DNA of 64,000 bases from Xanthobacter agilis (GTDB lineage Bacteria; Pseudomonadota; Alphaproteobacteria; Rhizobiales; Xanthobacteraceae), in NCBI RefSeq assembly GCF_021730435.1, contig NZ_JABWGX010000003.1, positions 62,001 through 126,000 of the forward strand. Reading direction: 5' to 3'. The notes beneath the pieces are model-generated. The model had not been told where the DNA came from and made no database searches. It saw only the letters and a list, made by a program, of their open reading frames with translations. A program made the position numbers and the translations under genes. Position 1 is the stretch's first letter. Each line of letters opens with the position of its first letter. Below, one piece after another: positions 48,387 through 56,701 of the stretch.

Positions 48387-49145
48387 ATGAGTCCCACGGC
48401 CAACAGGAAGGTGGCCATCGTCACCGGTGCCGGCTCCGGCATCGGGCGCGCGGTGGCGGTGGCGCTGGCCGCCGACGGCTATGGCGTCGCCATCGCCGGC
48501 CGCCGCGCCGAAGCGCTGGCGGAAACCGCCGATGCCATGGGCTCGCCCCATACCATGGCGGTGCCGACGGATGTGACGGATCCGGCCTCGGTCGCGGCGC
48601 TGTTCGCGGCGGTGAAGGACAAGTTCGGCCGGCTCGACCTCCTGTTCAACAATGCCGGCACCGGCGCTCCCGCGGTGCCGCTCGAGGATCTCACCTTCGG
48701 CCAGTGGCGGGCGGTGGTGGACACCAATCTCACCGGCCCGTTCCTGTGCACCCAGGCCGCGTTCCGCCTGATGAAGGCGCAGAACCCGCGCGGCGGGCGC
48801 ATCATCAACAACGGGTCCATTTCGTCGGAAGTGCCGCGCCCGTTCTCCGCGCCCTACACCGCCACCAAGCACGCCATCACCGGCCTCACCCGCTCCACCT
48901 CCCTGGATGGTCGGGCCTATGACATCGCCTGCGGCCAGATCGACATCGGCAACGCCGACACCGCCATGGCCGAGCGCATGAAGGCCGGCATCCTCCAGGC
49001 CGACGGCGCCATCAAGGTCGAGCCGGTGATGGATGTGGCCCATGTGGCGAGCGCGGTGCTCTACATGGCGCACCTGCCGCTGGACGCCAATGTGCAGTTC
49101 ATGACGGTGATGGCGACCAAGATGCCCTTCATCGGCCGGGGGTGA
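48387..49145 (+). CDS. short-chain dehydrogenase/reductase
   Basis: A 252-residue classical SDR: NAD(P)-binding TGAGSGIG (residues 13-20), NNAG (88-91) and active-site Ser144, Tyr157 and Lys161 (YTATK). The family-specific tail [15 protein letters not shown] and the C-terminal [26 protein letters not shown] fit the 3-ketoacyl reductase-like group. The substrate is unknown and no adjacent pathway gene helps. Confidence 0.9.
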   Translation: MSPTANRKVAIVTGAGSGIGRAVAVALAADGYGVAIAGRRAEALAETADAMGSPHTMAVPTDVTDPASVAALFAAVKDKFGRLDLLFNNAGTGAPAVPLEDLTFGQWRAVVDTNLTGPFLCTQAAFRLMKAQNPRGGRIINNGSISSEVPRPFSAPYTATKHAITGLTRSTSLDGRAYDIACGQIDIGNADTAMAERMKAGILQADGAIKVEPVMDVAHVASAVLYMAHLPLDANVQFMTVMATKMPFIGRG

Positions 49146-49158
49146 GAACCGGACCCGC

Positions 49159-51219
49159 TCAGCCCCACATGCCGCGCAGGCGCCCGCGCACGTCCACCAT
49201 GGCCGGGCCGAGGGGGGCGGCGGTTTCCGCTTCCCCCGGCGGCGGCCAGGACCGCGCCTCGAACAGGTTCAGCATTTTTGCGGGGATGAAGCGGGTGCGG
49301 CTCGCATAGACGTGGCGGTCGCCGCGGGCGTGCTGGCCGTGCACGAAGAAGCGCTGCGGCACCACAAGGTCGAGATCGTCCTTTGCCCGCGTCATGGCCA
49401 CATAGAGCAGCCGGCGTTCCTCCTCGATCTCGGCGCTCGATCCGGCGCCGAGATCGGACGGCAGGCAGCCGTCCACCACGTTCAGCACGAACACGGATTT
49501 CCATTCCTGCCCCTTGGCGGAATGGATGGTGGACAAAATGAGATAGTCCTCATCCTTCAGCGGCGCGCCGGCCTCCGCCGAGGTGGCGTCGGGCGGGTCC
49601 AGGGTCAGTTCGGTGAGAAAGCGGGCGCGGCCGGGATAGGCGGCGGCGATGGCCTCCATTTGCAAGAGGTCCGCCTTGCGCATGTCCGCATCCTCGTGGA
49701 TGCGCTCCAGGTGCGGTTCGTACCAGCGGCGCACCCGGCTCATCTCCGCCGGCCAGTGGGGATCGGCCGTCCCGAGGCTGTCCATGAGGATCGCGAACGC
49801 GGCGAAGTCCGCCCCGGCGCGCGGCGGCGGCGCCATCTCTCCGAGCGCCTTCAGCGGCGCCGGGCTCTCCCCCATGGCGTCGAGCACCTTCTGCGCCGAT
49901 GCGGAGCCCACCCCCGGCAACAGGTTCAGCAGGCGGAAGCCGGCTACCCTGTCGCGCGGGTTCTGGGCAAAGCGCAGCACCGCCAGCAGGTCCTTCACAT
50001 GGGCGCTGTCGAGGAATTTCAGCCCGCCGAACTTCACGAACGGGATGTTGCGGCGGGTCAGCTCCACCTCCAGCGGGCCGGAGTGGTGGGCGGCGCGGAA
50101 CAGGACGGCTTGCTGCTTCAGGAGCGTGCCGGCCTCGCGGTGGGCGAGAACTTCGTCGGCGATGAAGCGGGCCTGTTCCGTCTCGTCCCGCACGCTGACG
50201 AGGCGTGGTCGGCGGCCGGACGCGCGTTCCGACCATAAATTCTTGGTGAAGCGCTCCTGCGCCTCGCCGATCACCGCATTGGCGGCGGCGAGGATGGGCT
50301 GGGTGGAGCGATAGTTGCGCTCCAAAGTCACCACCTCCGCCGGCGGCGAGAAGGCGCGCGGGAAGTCCAGGATGTTGCGCACGGTGGCGGCACGGAAGGA
50401 ATAGATGGACTGGGCGTCGTCCCCCACCACGGTCAGGCCCCGCCCGTCCGGCCGCAGGGCGAGCAGGATGGCGGCCTGGAGGCGGTTCGTGTCCTGGTAT
50501 TCATCAACCATTATATGGTCGAAGCGCGCACCCATGTGGGCGGCGAGGGCCGGCTCGCGCACGGCTTCGGCCCAATAGAGCAGCAGGTCGTCGTAATCGA
50601 GCACGTTCTGGCGCTGCTTGGCCTCCACATAGGCGCCGAACAGGGTCTTCAGCTCGGCTGTCCAGGCGGCGCACCAGGGGAAGGCGGTGCGCAGCACCTC
50701 GGCGAGGTCGGCCTGCGCATTGAGGGTGCGGGAATAGATGGCAAGGCAGGTGCCCTTGGCGGGAAAGCGGGTCTGCGTCTTGGACAATCCGAGCTCGTGC
50801 CGGACCAGGTTCATGAGATCGGCGGAATCTTCCCGGTCGTGGATGGTGAAATCGGGGGTGATGCCCAGTTCGCCCGCATATTCGCGCAAGAGCCGCGCGC
50901 CGATGGCGTGGAAGGTGCCGGAGAAGTTCAGCGCCGCGCCCACCGGCCCGGCCTTGGCGCCCAGTACTTGCGTGCAGATGCGCTCCACCCGCCGCGTCAG
51001 CTCCTCGGCGGCGCGGCGGGAAAAGGTCATGAGCAGGATGCGGGCGGGGTCGGCGCCGTTCACGATCAGGTGGGCGACCCGGTGGGCGAGGGTGTTGGTC
51101 TTGCCCGATCCGGCTCCGGCGATGATGAGCAGCGGGCCGCCACGGTCCCCCTGGAGCATCTCGGCGACGCCGTGGGTGGCGGCACGGCGCTGGTTGTCGT
51201 TCAGCGTGTCGAGATGCAC
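49159..51219 (-). CDS. UvrD/Rep-type superfamily 1 helicase
   Basis: A 686-residue ATP-dependent 3'-5' helicase. Motifs: Q-motif LNDNQRRAATH, Walker A IIAGAGSGKT, ILLMTFSRRAAEEL, Walker B VDEYQDTN, VVGDDAQSIYSFR, NYRSTQPILAAAN, TIHSAKGQEWKSVFVLNV and LYVAMTRAKDDLDLV. The helix-hairpin-like LLPGVGSASAQKV region matches the UvrD family 2B end. It is shorter than E. coli UvrD and lacks an obvious nuclease domain. The GTG start at 51219 has AGGGGAG eight bases before; a longer frame upstream is not conserved. Confidence 0.9.
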   Translation of the reverse strand: MHLDTLNDNQRRAATHGVAEMLQGDRGGPLLIIAGAGSGKTNTLAHRVAHLIVNGADPARILLMTFSRRAAEELTRRVERICTQVLGAKAGPVGAALNFSGTFHAIGARLLREYAGELGITPDFTIHDREDSADLMNLVRHELGLSKTQTRFPAKGTCLAIYSRTLNAQADLAEVLRTAFPWCAAWTAELKTLFGAYVEAKQRQNVLDYDDLLLYWAEAVREPALAAHMGARFDHIMVDEYQDTNRLQAAILLALRPDGRGLTVVGDDAQSIYSFRAATVRNILDFPRAFSPPAEVVTLERNYRSTQPILAAANAVIGEAQERFTKNLWSERASGRRPRLVSVRDETEQARFIADEVLAHREAGTLLKQQAVLFRAAHHSGPLEVELTRRNIPFVKFGGLKFLDSAHVKDLLAVLRFAQNPRDRVAGFRLLNLLPGVGSASAQKVLDAMGESPAPLKALGEMAPPPRAGADFAAFAILMDSLGTADPHWPAEMSRVRRWYEPHLERIHEDADMRKADLLQMEAIAAAYPGRARFLTELTLDPPDATSAEAGAPLKDEDYLILSTIHSAKGQEWKSVFVLNVVDGCLPSDLGAGSSAEIEEERRLLYVAMTRAKDDLDLVVPQRFFVHGQHARGDRHVYASRTRFIPAKMLNLFEARSWPPPGEAETAAPLGPAMVDVRGRLRGMWG

Positions 51220-51318
51220 TCGGCTGGCTCCCCTCGTCCCGCGCGAATCGGATGATGGGAACAAATATCGAACAGGATGGCGGCGCCGGCAACCGTGCGC
51301 CGGCACCGTCCCGGCGGG

Positions 51319-51879
51319 TCAGTCGGCGTCGCGTTCGTGAATATGGTACCAGGCGAGGGCGAGCACCACCGCGCCCAGCACCAGCGCCACCAGCGCCAGC
51401 ACCAGCGCCGACCGGTCGAGCCAGGCGACCGCCGGCACGCTGAGCCCCATCACCACGCCGTTGAGGGCCATGCGCCAGGAGGGGGCGTGGACACCGGCGA
51501 CGAAGGTGCCCAGCGCCAGCAGCAGCAGGACCACGAGATTGGTGGAATCCACATCCGCGATCGCCTGCACCGAGGGCAGGAACACCAGCCGCATGGCGAT
51601 GAGGAAGGCCGCCCAGTGCAGGGCCTGGGTCCAGATGAGATGCCAGCGTTGCTGCCTGGTGGTGGCCCGCGGCCAGCCCCCGGAGATGGAGACGAGGGCG
51701 ATCACCACCGCCACCACGTCCCAATAATATTCGAGCGGCCGGCGCATGAGGCTGATGTAGGCGACGCCGCCGATGGTGAGCGCGAGAATGACGAGATGGG
51801 GAATTTCGCCGATCCAGAACTCTTTCCAATAGCTGTCCGCCGGGGCGGAGAAGGGATCGCGATCATTCACCGGCGCCAT
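51319..51879 (-). CDS. hypothetical inner-membrane protein
   Basis: A 186-residue protein with about five predicted transmembrane helices (for example HLVILALTIGGVAYISLM, WDVVAVVIALVSISG, LVVLLLLALGTFVAGV, LALVALVLGAVVLALAWY) and a short N-terminal cytoplasmic segment. I do not recognise the family. It is 100 bases upstream of the helicase on the same strand. The start at 51879 is chosen for MAPVNDRDPF; the upstream 29 codons in frame are Ala-rich and probably not translated. Confidence 0.7.
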   Translation of the reverse strand: MAPVNDRDPFSAPADSYWKEFWIGEIPHLVILALTIGGVAYISLMRRPLEYYWDVVAVVIALVSISGGWPRATTRQQRWHLIWTQALHWAAFLIAMRLVFLPSVQAIADVDSTNLVVLLLLALGTFVAGVHAPSWRMALNGVVMGLSVPAVAWLDRSALVLALVALVLGAVVLALAWYHIHERDAD

Positions 51880-51976
51880 GGGAGGTATCCTTAAAGCTCG
51901 CGGGAGCACGGCGTTCGATGCCGCCGCTTTGGCCGCAGTTGTGTCGCGCGCGGGGGCTTCCGGCAAGGGGCTGGCG

Positions 51977-53482
51977 TCAGTTTCCCGCGCGGCGGGCCTC
52001 CAGGGATTGGCCGATGCGCGTGAAGGCCAAGGCCAGTTCGTCGGGGGTCAGGGCGCCGAAGCCGACGAGGAGGGTGCGCGCGAGGGTCGCGCCGGCGCTG
52101 CGCACCCCGCATTCGGCCGCCGGATGCAGCCCCACACCCACCGCGCGGGCGGCTGCCGCGACGCTGGAGGCATCCGGGCCGTCATCGGGCAAAACGCAGC
52201 AGAGATGGAGCCCGCCATCGGTTGCGGGCACCGCGAGGCGGTCGCCGAAGATGTGGCGCAGTCCAGCCAGGGCGGCGTCGCGGCGGGCGCGATAGGCGGT
52301 CCGCAGGCGATTGAGATGGCGCTGATAATGGCCCCCTTCCAGGAAGGCGGCGAGGATCTGCTGGTCAAGCCACGACTGGCCATAGCTCATAAGGCTCTTG
52401 GTGGCCTCGGCGGCGGCGGCGAAACGGAGCGGCACCACCATGTAGCCGAGCCGCAGGCCGCTGCCGAGGGTCTTGGAGAAGGAGCCCACGAACAGGGTCC
52501 GCTCGCGCCCCTCCCCGGTGGCGAGGGCGGCCGGCGGGGGGCGATCGAACACGATTTCGCCGTCGTAATCGTCCTCCACGATCAGGCTGCCGCAGGCGGC
52601 GCAGGCGGCGAGGAGGGCGGTCCGGCGGGCCGGGCTCATGCGGGCGCCGGTGGGAAACTGGCGGGCCGGTGTGACATAGACGAGGCGCGGCCCGAGGCGC
52701 TCGACACCGGCCGCATCCAGCCCCTCGGCGTCCACCGGGACCGGGTGGAGCCGGGCGCCGTGGGCCTCGAACACCTGGGCGGCCGCCGCATAGCCGGGGT
52801 CCTCCACCACCACCCGGTCGCCGGGAGTGAGGAACAGGCGGGAAATGAGGTTGAGCGCGTCCTGCGCGCCGCTTGTCACCACCACCTGCTCCGGCTGCAC
52901 GGCGATCCCGCGGTGCACCGCGATGTGCGTGGCGATGGCCCGGCGCAGGCGCGGGTCGCCCCCCACCGGGCCGTAGGCGCTGAGCCCCACGGCGCAGGCG
53001 CCCAGCGCCGCGTTGCCGAGCCGGCGCCATTGCGCGGCCGGAAACAGGCGCGGGTCGGGGCGGGCATACCACAGGTCGAATACCGGGCGCGTCGCGTCGC
53101 GGGTGATGAGATGGGGGCCGTTCACCGCCGGCGGCGGATCATCCTCAAATTGCAGTGGAGCCGGCAGGGTCGTCGGTGGGGGCCGAGGATCGAGGAGCAG
53201 GCGCGCGACGAAGGCGCCGGCGTGGGCGCGCACCTCCACATAGCCTTCGCTCGCCAGCCGCTCGTAAGCCAGGATCACCGTGTTGCGCGACACGCCGAGG
53301 GCGCGGGCCGCCTCCCGCGTCGCCGCAAGCCGCGTCCCGGCGGGCAGCGCGCCGGCGACGATGCGGGACTTCAGCGCCTGGTAGATCTGCTCCTGCAGCG
53401 TGACCGCGCCGGCCCGGTCGAGCGGCAGCGGCAAGATCGGGAGCGGCAAGGCGGGGAGGGACAAGACGGGGAGCAGAGGCAT
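51977..53482 (-). CDS. MocR-type GntR/aminotransferase regulator
   Basis: A 501-residue fusion of an N-terminal GntR winged helix (LQEQIYQALKSRIVAGALPAGTRLAATREAARALGVSRNTVILAYERLASEGYVEVR) and a PLP-dependent aminotransferase-like domain, with the PLP Lys in SFSKTLGSGLRLGYMV and the family segments YGPVGGDPRLRRAIATHI and EDDYDGEI. MocR/PdxR-type regulators sense PLP. The divergent gene encodes a pyridoxamine-phosphate-oxidase-like protein, which supports a vitamin B6 or related role. Confidence 0.92.
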   Translation of the reverse strand: MPLLPVLSLPALPLPILPLPLDRAGAVTLQEQIYQALKSRIVAGALPAGTRLAATREAARALGVSRNTVILAYERLASEGYVEVRAHAGAFVARLLLDPRPPPTTLPAPLQFEDDPPPAVNGPHLITRDATRPVFDLWYARPDPRLFPAAQWRRLGNAALGACAVGLSAYGPVGGDPRLRRAIATHIAVHRGIAVQPEQVVVTSGAQDALNLISRLFLTPGDRVVVEDPGYAAAAQVFEAHGARLHPVPVDAEGLDAAGVERLGPRLVYVTPARQFPTGARMSPARRTALLAACAACGSLIVEDDYDGEIVFDRPPPAALATGEGRERTLFVGSFSKTLGSGLRLGYMVVPLRFAAAAEATKSLMSYGQSWLDQQILAAFLEGGHYQRHLNRLRTAYRARRDAALAGLRHIFGDRLAVPATDGGLHLCCVLPDDGPDASSVAAAARAVGVGLHPAAECGVRSAGATLARTLLVGFGALTPDELALAFTRIGQSLEARRAGN

Positions 53483-53642
53483 GGGACGCTTCGGGCGGTG
53501 GACATCGGCGATGGGCGCGGGACCCGGCGGCGCGGCCGGTCCTCTGCCGTGGCACCATTCGCGCGCGCGACGGCGGACCTATGCGCGCCGGCACCGGCGG
53601 CCGATGGTGCGCCATTCCTGTTCCGAAGGCGAGTTCCTTTCC

Positions 53643-54335
53643 ATGTCCGATGTCCCCGAGTCTGATGCTCCTGAGTCTGATGCGCGCGAATCCGGCGCCC
53701 CGAGCGAACGTACCCGCGTCAAGCGCTATCACCGGCTGGCGCACTACGACAGCGCGACCATCCATGCCGTTCTCGACGCCATGCCCGTATGCAATGTGGC
53801 CTATGTGCACGAGGGCCGCCCCATCGTCACCCCGACCCTGCAATGGCGCGACGGCGACCGCATCTATTGGCACGGCTCGGCGGCGAGCCGCATGATTCGC
53901 GCGGTGGCGGGCCAGGAGGTGTGCGTCACCGTTTCGCTCATCGACGGGCTGGTGCTGGCCCGCTCGGCTTACAATTACAACATCAACCACCGCTCGGTGA
54001 TGATCTTCGGCAAGGCCGAGGTGGTCACCGACCCGGACCAGAAGAAGGCCCAGCTTCAGCGCTTCGTGGACGGCTTGATCCCCGGCCAGTGGGACCGTCT
54101 GCGCCCGGTGAAGGCGCAGGAACTGAAGGCCACGACCGTGCTGTCGCTGCCCATCACCGAAGCCTCTGCCAAGGTGCGCACCGGCCAGCCGGAAGACGAG
54201 GCGGAGGATTACGCTTTCCCGGCCTGGGCGGGCGTGGTGCCGGTGCGCCTGGTGGTGGACCCGCCGGTGGCCGACCCCAGGAACCTGCCGGGGGTGGAGA
54301 TGCCGCCCGAGGTGCGCGCGTTCAAGATCGGCTGA
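53643..54335 (+). CDS. pyridoxamine 5'-phosphate oxidase-like flavin-binding protein
   Basis: A 230-residue FMN-binding split-barrel protein: HAVLDAMPVCNVAYVHEGRPIVTPTLQWRDGDRIYWHGSAASRMIRA and CVTVSLIDGLVLARSAYNYNINHRSVMIFGKAE are typical of the PNPOx-like (COG3467) group. The N-terminal 20 residues contain a repeated PESDAPESDARESG segment. Divergent orientation from the MocR gene suggests control by it. The family includes heme and flavin-reducing enzymes, so 'PNPOx-like' does not prove vitamin B6 chemistry. Confidence 0.87.
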   Translation: MSDVPESDAPESDARESGAPSERTRVKRYHRLAHYDSATIHAVLDAMPVCNVAYVHEGRPIVTPTLQWRDGDRIYWHGSAASRMIRAVAGQEVCVTVSLIDGLVLARSAYNYNINHRSVMIFGKAEVVTDPDQKKAQLQRFVDGLIPGQWDRLRPVKAQELKATTVLSLPITEASAKVRTGQPEDEAEDYAFPAWAGVVPVRLVVDPPVADPRNLPGVEMPPEVRAFKIG

Positions 54336-54383
54336 GGGGCGGCGCGTGGGCGGTACTTGCATGTCGCGCCACGCTGGTCCTCT

Positions 54384-54397
54384 ATATCGCTGGATAT
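54384..54397. promoter_or_regulatory. palindromic operator before the padR gene
   Basis: ATATC-GCTG-GATAT is a perfect five-base inverted repeat overlapping the likely -10 region (TATATC, 54383-54388). PadR regulators often bind ATAT-type palindromes at their own promoter, so autoregulation is the simple reading. Confidence 0.45.
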
Positions 54398-54596
54398 GAC
54401 GGTGCGCGGCATGGTGGGGGCGTTCGAGCAGGTGCAGGCTCAATTCCAGAGCCGGAGCGGCAATTGGAGCACGGTGATGTGGGTTGAAAATCTGCCGCAG
54501 AACATCACCACCGCGATGCGCACGGTGGCGCGGGTCAATCCCGGCTGCCGGGCGCGGGCGGTGGACGGCCTTTGCCGGGTGTTGGACCTTCTGTAG
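54396..54596 (+). CDS. small ORF before padR (66 residues)
   Basis: The frame MTVRGMVGAFEQVQAQFQSR... ends at 54596. If transcription starts near the palindrome it would be almost leaderless. Composition is unlike random high-GC frames (contains NLPQNITTAMRTVARVN), but I recognise no family. Confidence 0.3.
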   Translation: MTVRGMVGAFEQVQAQFQSRSGNWSTVMWVENLPQNITTAMRTVARVNPGCRARAVDGLCRVLDLL

Positions 54597-54624
54597 CCGG
54601 GGCGAGAGCGCACGGGAGGCGCGG

Positions 54625-54930
54625 GTGGAGCATCAGGAGCTTCTGTCCGGGCTCATCCGGCTGCACATCCTGCATCATGCGGTGGAGGGCGAGGTCTACG
54701 GTCAGTGGATGATCGAGGAACTCGCCCGGCACGGCTACCGGCTGAGCCCCGGCACCCTTTATCCCATGCTGCACGCCATGGAGCGCAAGGGCTACCTGAC
54801 CGCGCGGGAGGAGCGCCAGGGGCGTTCCGCCCGCCGGCTCTACAGCGCCACGCCGCTGGGCCGCGAGGCCCTCGCCGTCGCCCGCCGTAAGGTGCGCGAG
54901 CTGTTCCGCGAGATGCTGCCGGAAGATTGA
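54625..54930 (+). CDS. PadR-family transcriptional regulator
   Basis: A 101-residue PadR winged helix: LIRLHILHHAVEGEVYGQWMIEELARHGYRLSPGTLYPMLHAMERKGYLTAREER, with the wing RRLYSATPLGREAL. It lacks the extra C-terminal dimerisation helix, as in short PadR-s2 forms. The GTG start has GGGAGG five bases before. Its target is unknown; it may regulate itself through the palindrome at 54384. Confidence 0.87.
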   Translation: MEHQELLSGLIRLHILHHAVEGEVYGQWMIEELARHGYRLSPGTLYPMLHAMERKGYLTAREERQGRSARRLYSATPLGREALAVARRKVRELFREMLPED

Positions 54931-54985
54931 GGGACGCGGCGCCCGCGCGTCATCGGCCTCCGCTTCCACCGGCGGCGGGACGGGA

Positions 54986-55798
54986 TTACTCCGCGAACGC
55001 GCGCTCGGTGACGAAGGCGCCCGGCGCGGCGTTCGCGCCCTCGGTGAAGCCGGCGGCGAGGAGCAGCCCGCGCGTGTCCTTCAGCATGGCGAGCGAACCG
55101 CAGATCATGCCCCGGTCCACGGCCGGGTCGAGCGGCGGCACGCCGAGGTCGGCGCACAGCCTGCCGCTCCCCATGAGATCGGTGATGCGGCCCCGCCGCG
55201 CATAATCCTCGCGGGTGACGCTGGCATAGTGGCGCAGCTTGCCCCGCGCGACTTCGCCCACCAGGGGATCGGCCAGGGCCTCCGCGACGATGTCGAAGCC
55301 GTATTGCAGCTCGGCCACCGCACGGCAGGTGTGGGTGAGGATGACGTCGTCGAACTTCTCATAGGTTTCCGGGTCGCGGATGAGGCTCGCGAACGGGGCG
55401 ATGCCGGTGCCGGTGGAGAACATGTAAAGCCGTCGGCCGGGGGTGAGGGCGTCGAGCACCAGCGTGCCGGTGGCCTTCTTGCGCATGAGCAGGCCGTCGC
55501 CGGGGCGGATCATCTGCAGGCGGGAGGTGAGCGGGCCATCCGGCACCTTGATGGAGAAGAACTCCAGTTCCTCCGCCCAGGCCGGGCTGGCGATGGAATA
55601 GGCGCGGTAGAGCGGCTTGCCGTCCGCCAAGAGGCCGATCATGGCGAATTCGCCGGAGCGGAAGCGGAAGCTCGCGGGCCGCGTGGCGCGGAAGCGGAAC
55701 AGGCGGTCGGTGTAATGGGTCACGCTGGTGACGGTCTCGATGAAGAGGCCGTCGGGCGCTTGCCGGGCCAGGGCTTCGGCGGATAGGGGCAGGGTCAT
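54986..55798 (-). CDS. fpr: ferredoxin-NADP(+) reductase
   Basis: A 270-residue FAD enzyme moving electrons between NADPH and ferredoxin or flavodoxin. The FAD motif is RAYSIASP, the NADPH-binding motif GTGIAPFASLIRD, and the family marker ICGSLAMLKDTRGLL appears near the C-terminus, which ends AFAE. It follows fdxA by 26 bases on the same strand, so the two probably form an electron-transfer pair. Confidence 0.93.
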   Translation of the reverse strand: MTLPLSAEALARQAPDGLFIETVTSVTHYTDRLFRFRATRPASFRFRSGEFAMIGLLADGKPLYRAYSIASPAWAEELEFFSIKVPDGPLTSRLQMIRPGDGLLMRKKATGTLVLDALTPGRRLYMFSTGTGIAPFASLIRDPETYEKFDDVILTHTCRAVAELQYGFDIVAEALADPLVGEVARGKLRHYASVTREDYARRGRITDLMGSGRLCADLGVPPLDPAVDRGMICGSLAMLKDTRGLLLAAGFTEGANAAPGAFVTERAFAE

Positions 55799-55824
55799 GG
55801 CGGTGTCCTTCGGATCGCGGGCGG

Positions 55825-56160
55825 TCAGCGGGCCTCGGCGGCCTTGTCGCTGAGCAGGGGCATCTTGTCCGGGCGGCCGTTCCAGTCCTCGGCGTCGCCG
55901 AGGGGGTCGATGCGCTCGGCGATCGCCGGCCACACGGCGGCATATTTGCGGTTGATCTCCAGCCAGGGCCGCGCGCCCTCGGCGCTGTCGGCGACGATGG
56001 CGTCGGCCGGGCATTCCGGCTCGCACACCCCGCAGTCGATGCACGTCTCAGGATTGATGACGAGCATGTTCTCGCCCTCGTGGAAGCAGTCCACCGGACA
56101 GACTTCGACGCAATCGGTGTATTTGCAGCGGATGCAGTTCTCGGTGACGACGAAGGCCAT
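55825..56160 (-). CDS. fdxA: 7Fe ferredoxin FdxA
   Basis: A 111-residue ferredoxin with the two Fe-S motifs [21 protein letters not shown] (3Fe-4S side) and [16 protein letters not shown] (4Fe-4S). The C-terminal extension ([25 protein letters not shown]) is normal for FdxA. It is divergent from the DUF971 and AprA-like operon and upstream of fpr, making it a candidate electron donor or acceptor for the flavoprotein cluster on the other strand (inference). Confidence 0.94.
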   Translation of the reverse strand: MAFVVTENCIRCKYTDCVEVCPVDCFHEGENMLVINPETCIDCGVCEPECPADAIVADSAEGARPWLEINRKYAAVWPAIAERIDPLGDAEDWNGRPDKMPLLSDKAAEAR

Positions 56161-56290
56161 GATCGCGTCCTGACGTGGTGAGGATGGCCCTTCGCTTAGC
56201 GCCCAGGGAGGCACGGGGTCTGTCAAGTTGTTGCTATCGGCAGCCCTCGCGCGTGGTGATCTTCTCCCACCCGATGCGGAGAATTGCCCC

Positions 56291-56641
56291 ATGACCCATG
56301 TGAACCCCGCCCCTCCGGTGGAGATCCGCTTGTCCGCGGACAAGAGCCGGCTGACCCTGGTGTGGCAGGAGGGCGCCGAGGACGTTCTGCCGGCGTGCGA
56401 TCTGCGCGCCCGCTCGCCCGCGGCCGGCGAGAAGCGCCTGCGCCTTGCCGGGCTCGACGCGCCCGTGCGCTCCGACCTGACCCTGACCGGTGTCCGCCTG
56501 CTCGGCGGCTATGGCCTCAACCTGTCCTTCTCCGACGGCCACGACCGGGGCATCTACCCCTGGGGGCTTTTGAAGGAGATCGGGCAAAGCCTTCAGACCG
56601 CAGGAAAAACACCGATCGCGTTCCGCAATGCAATTCCTTGA
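56291..56641 (+). CDS. DUF971 protein
   Basis: A 116-residue DUF971 (GBBH-like N-terminal domain) protein: [83 protein letters not shown]971 is often near Mrp/ApbC and Fe-S proteins. It starts 130 bases from fdxA and precedes the AprA-like gene by 60 bases. Confidence 0.85.
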   Translation: MTHVNPAPPVEIRLSADKSRLTLVWQEGAEDVLPACDLRARSPAAGEKRLRLAGLDAPVRSDLTLTGVRLLGGYGLNLSFSDGHDRGIYPWGLLKEIGQSLQTAGKTPIAFRNAIP

Positions 56642-56701
56642 CCGACGCCGGAGCCTGGAACGGTTCAACTGTGCGCCAACTTGGACTTGAAGGAGGCTCG
56701 C

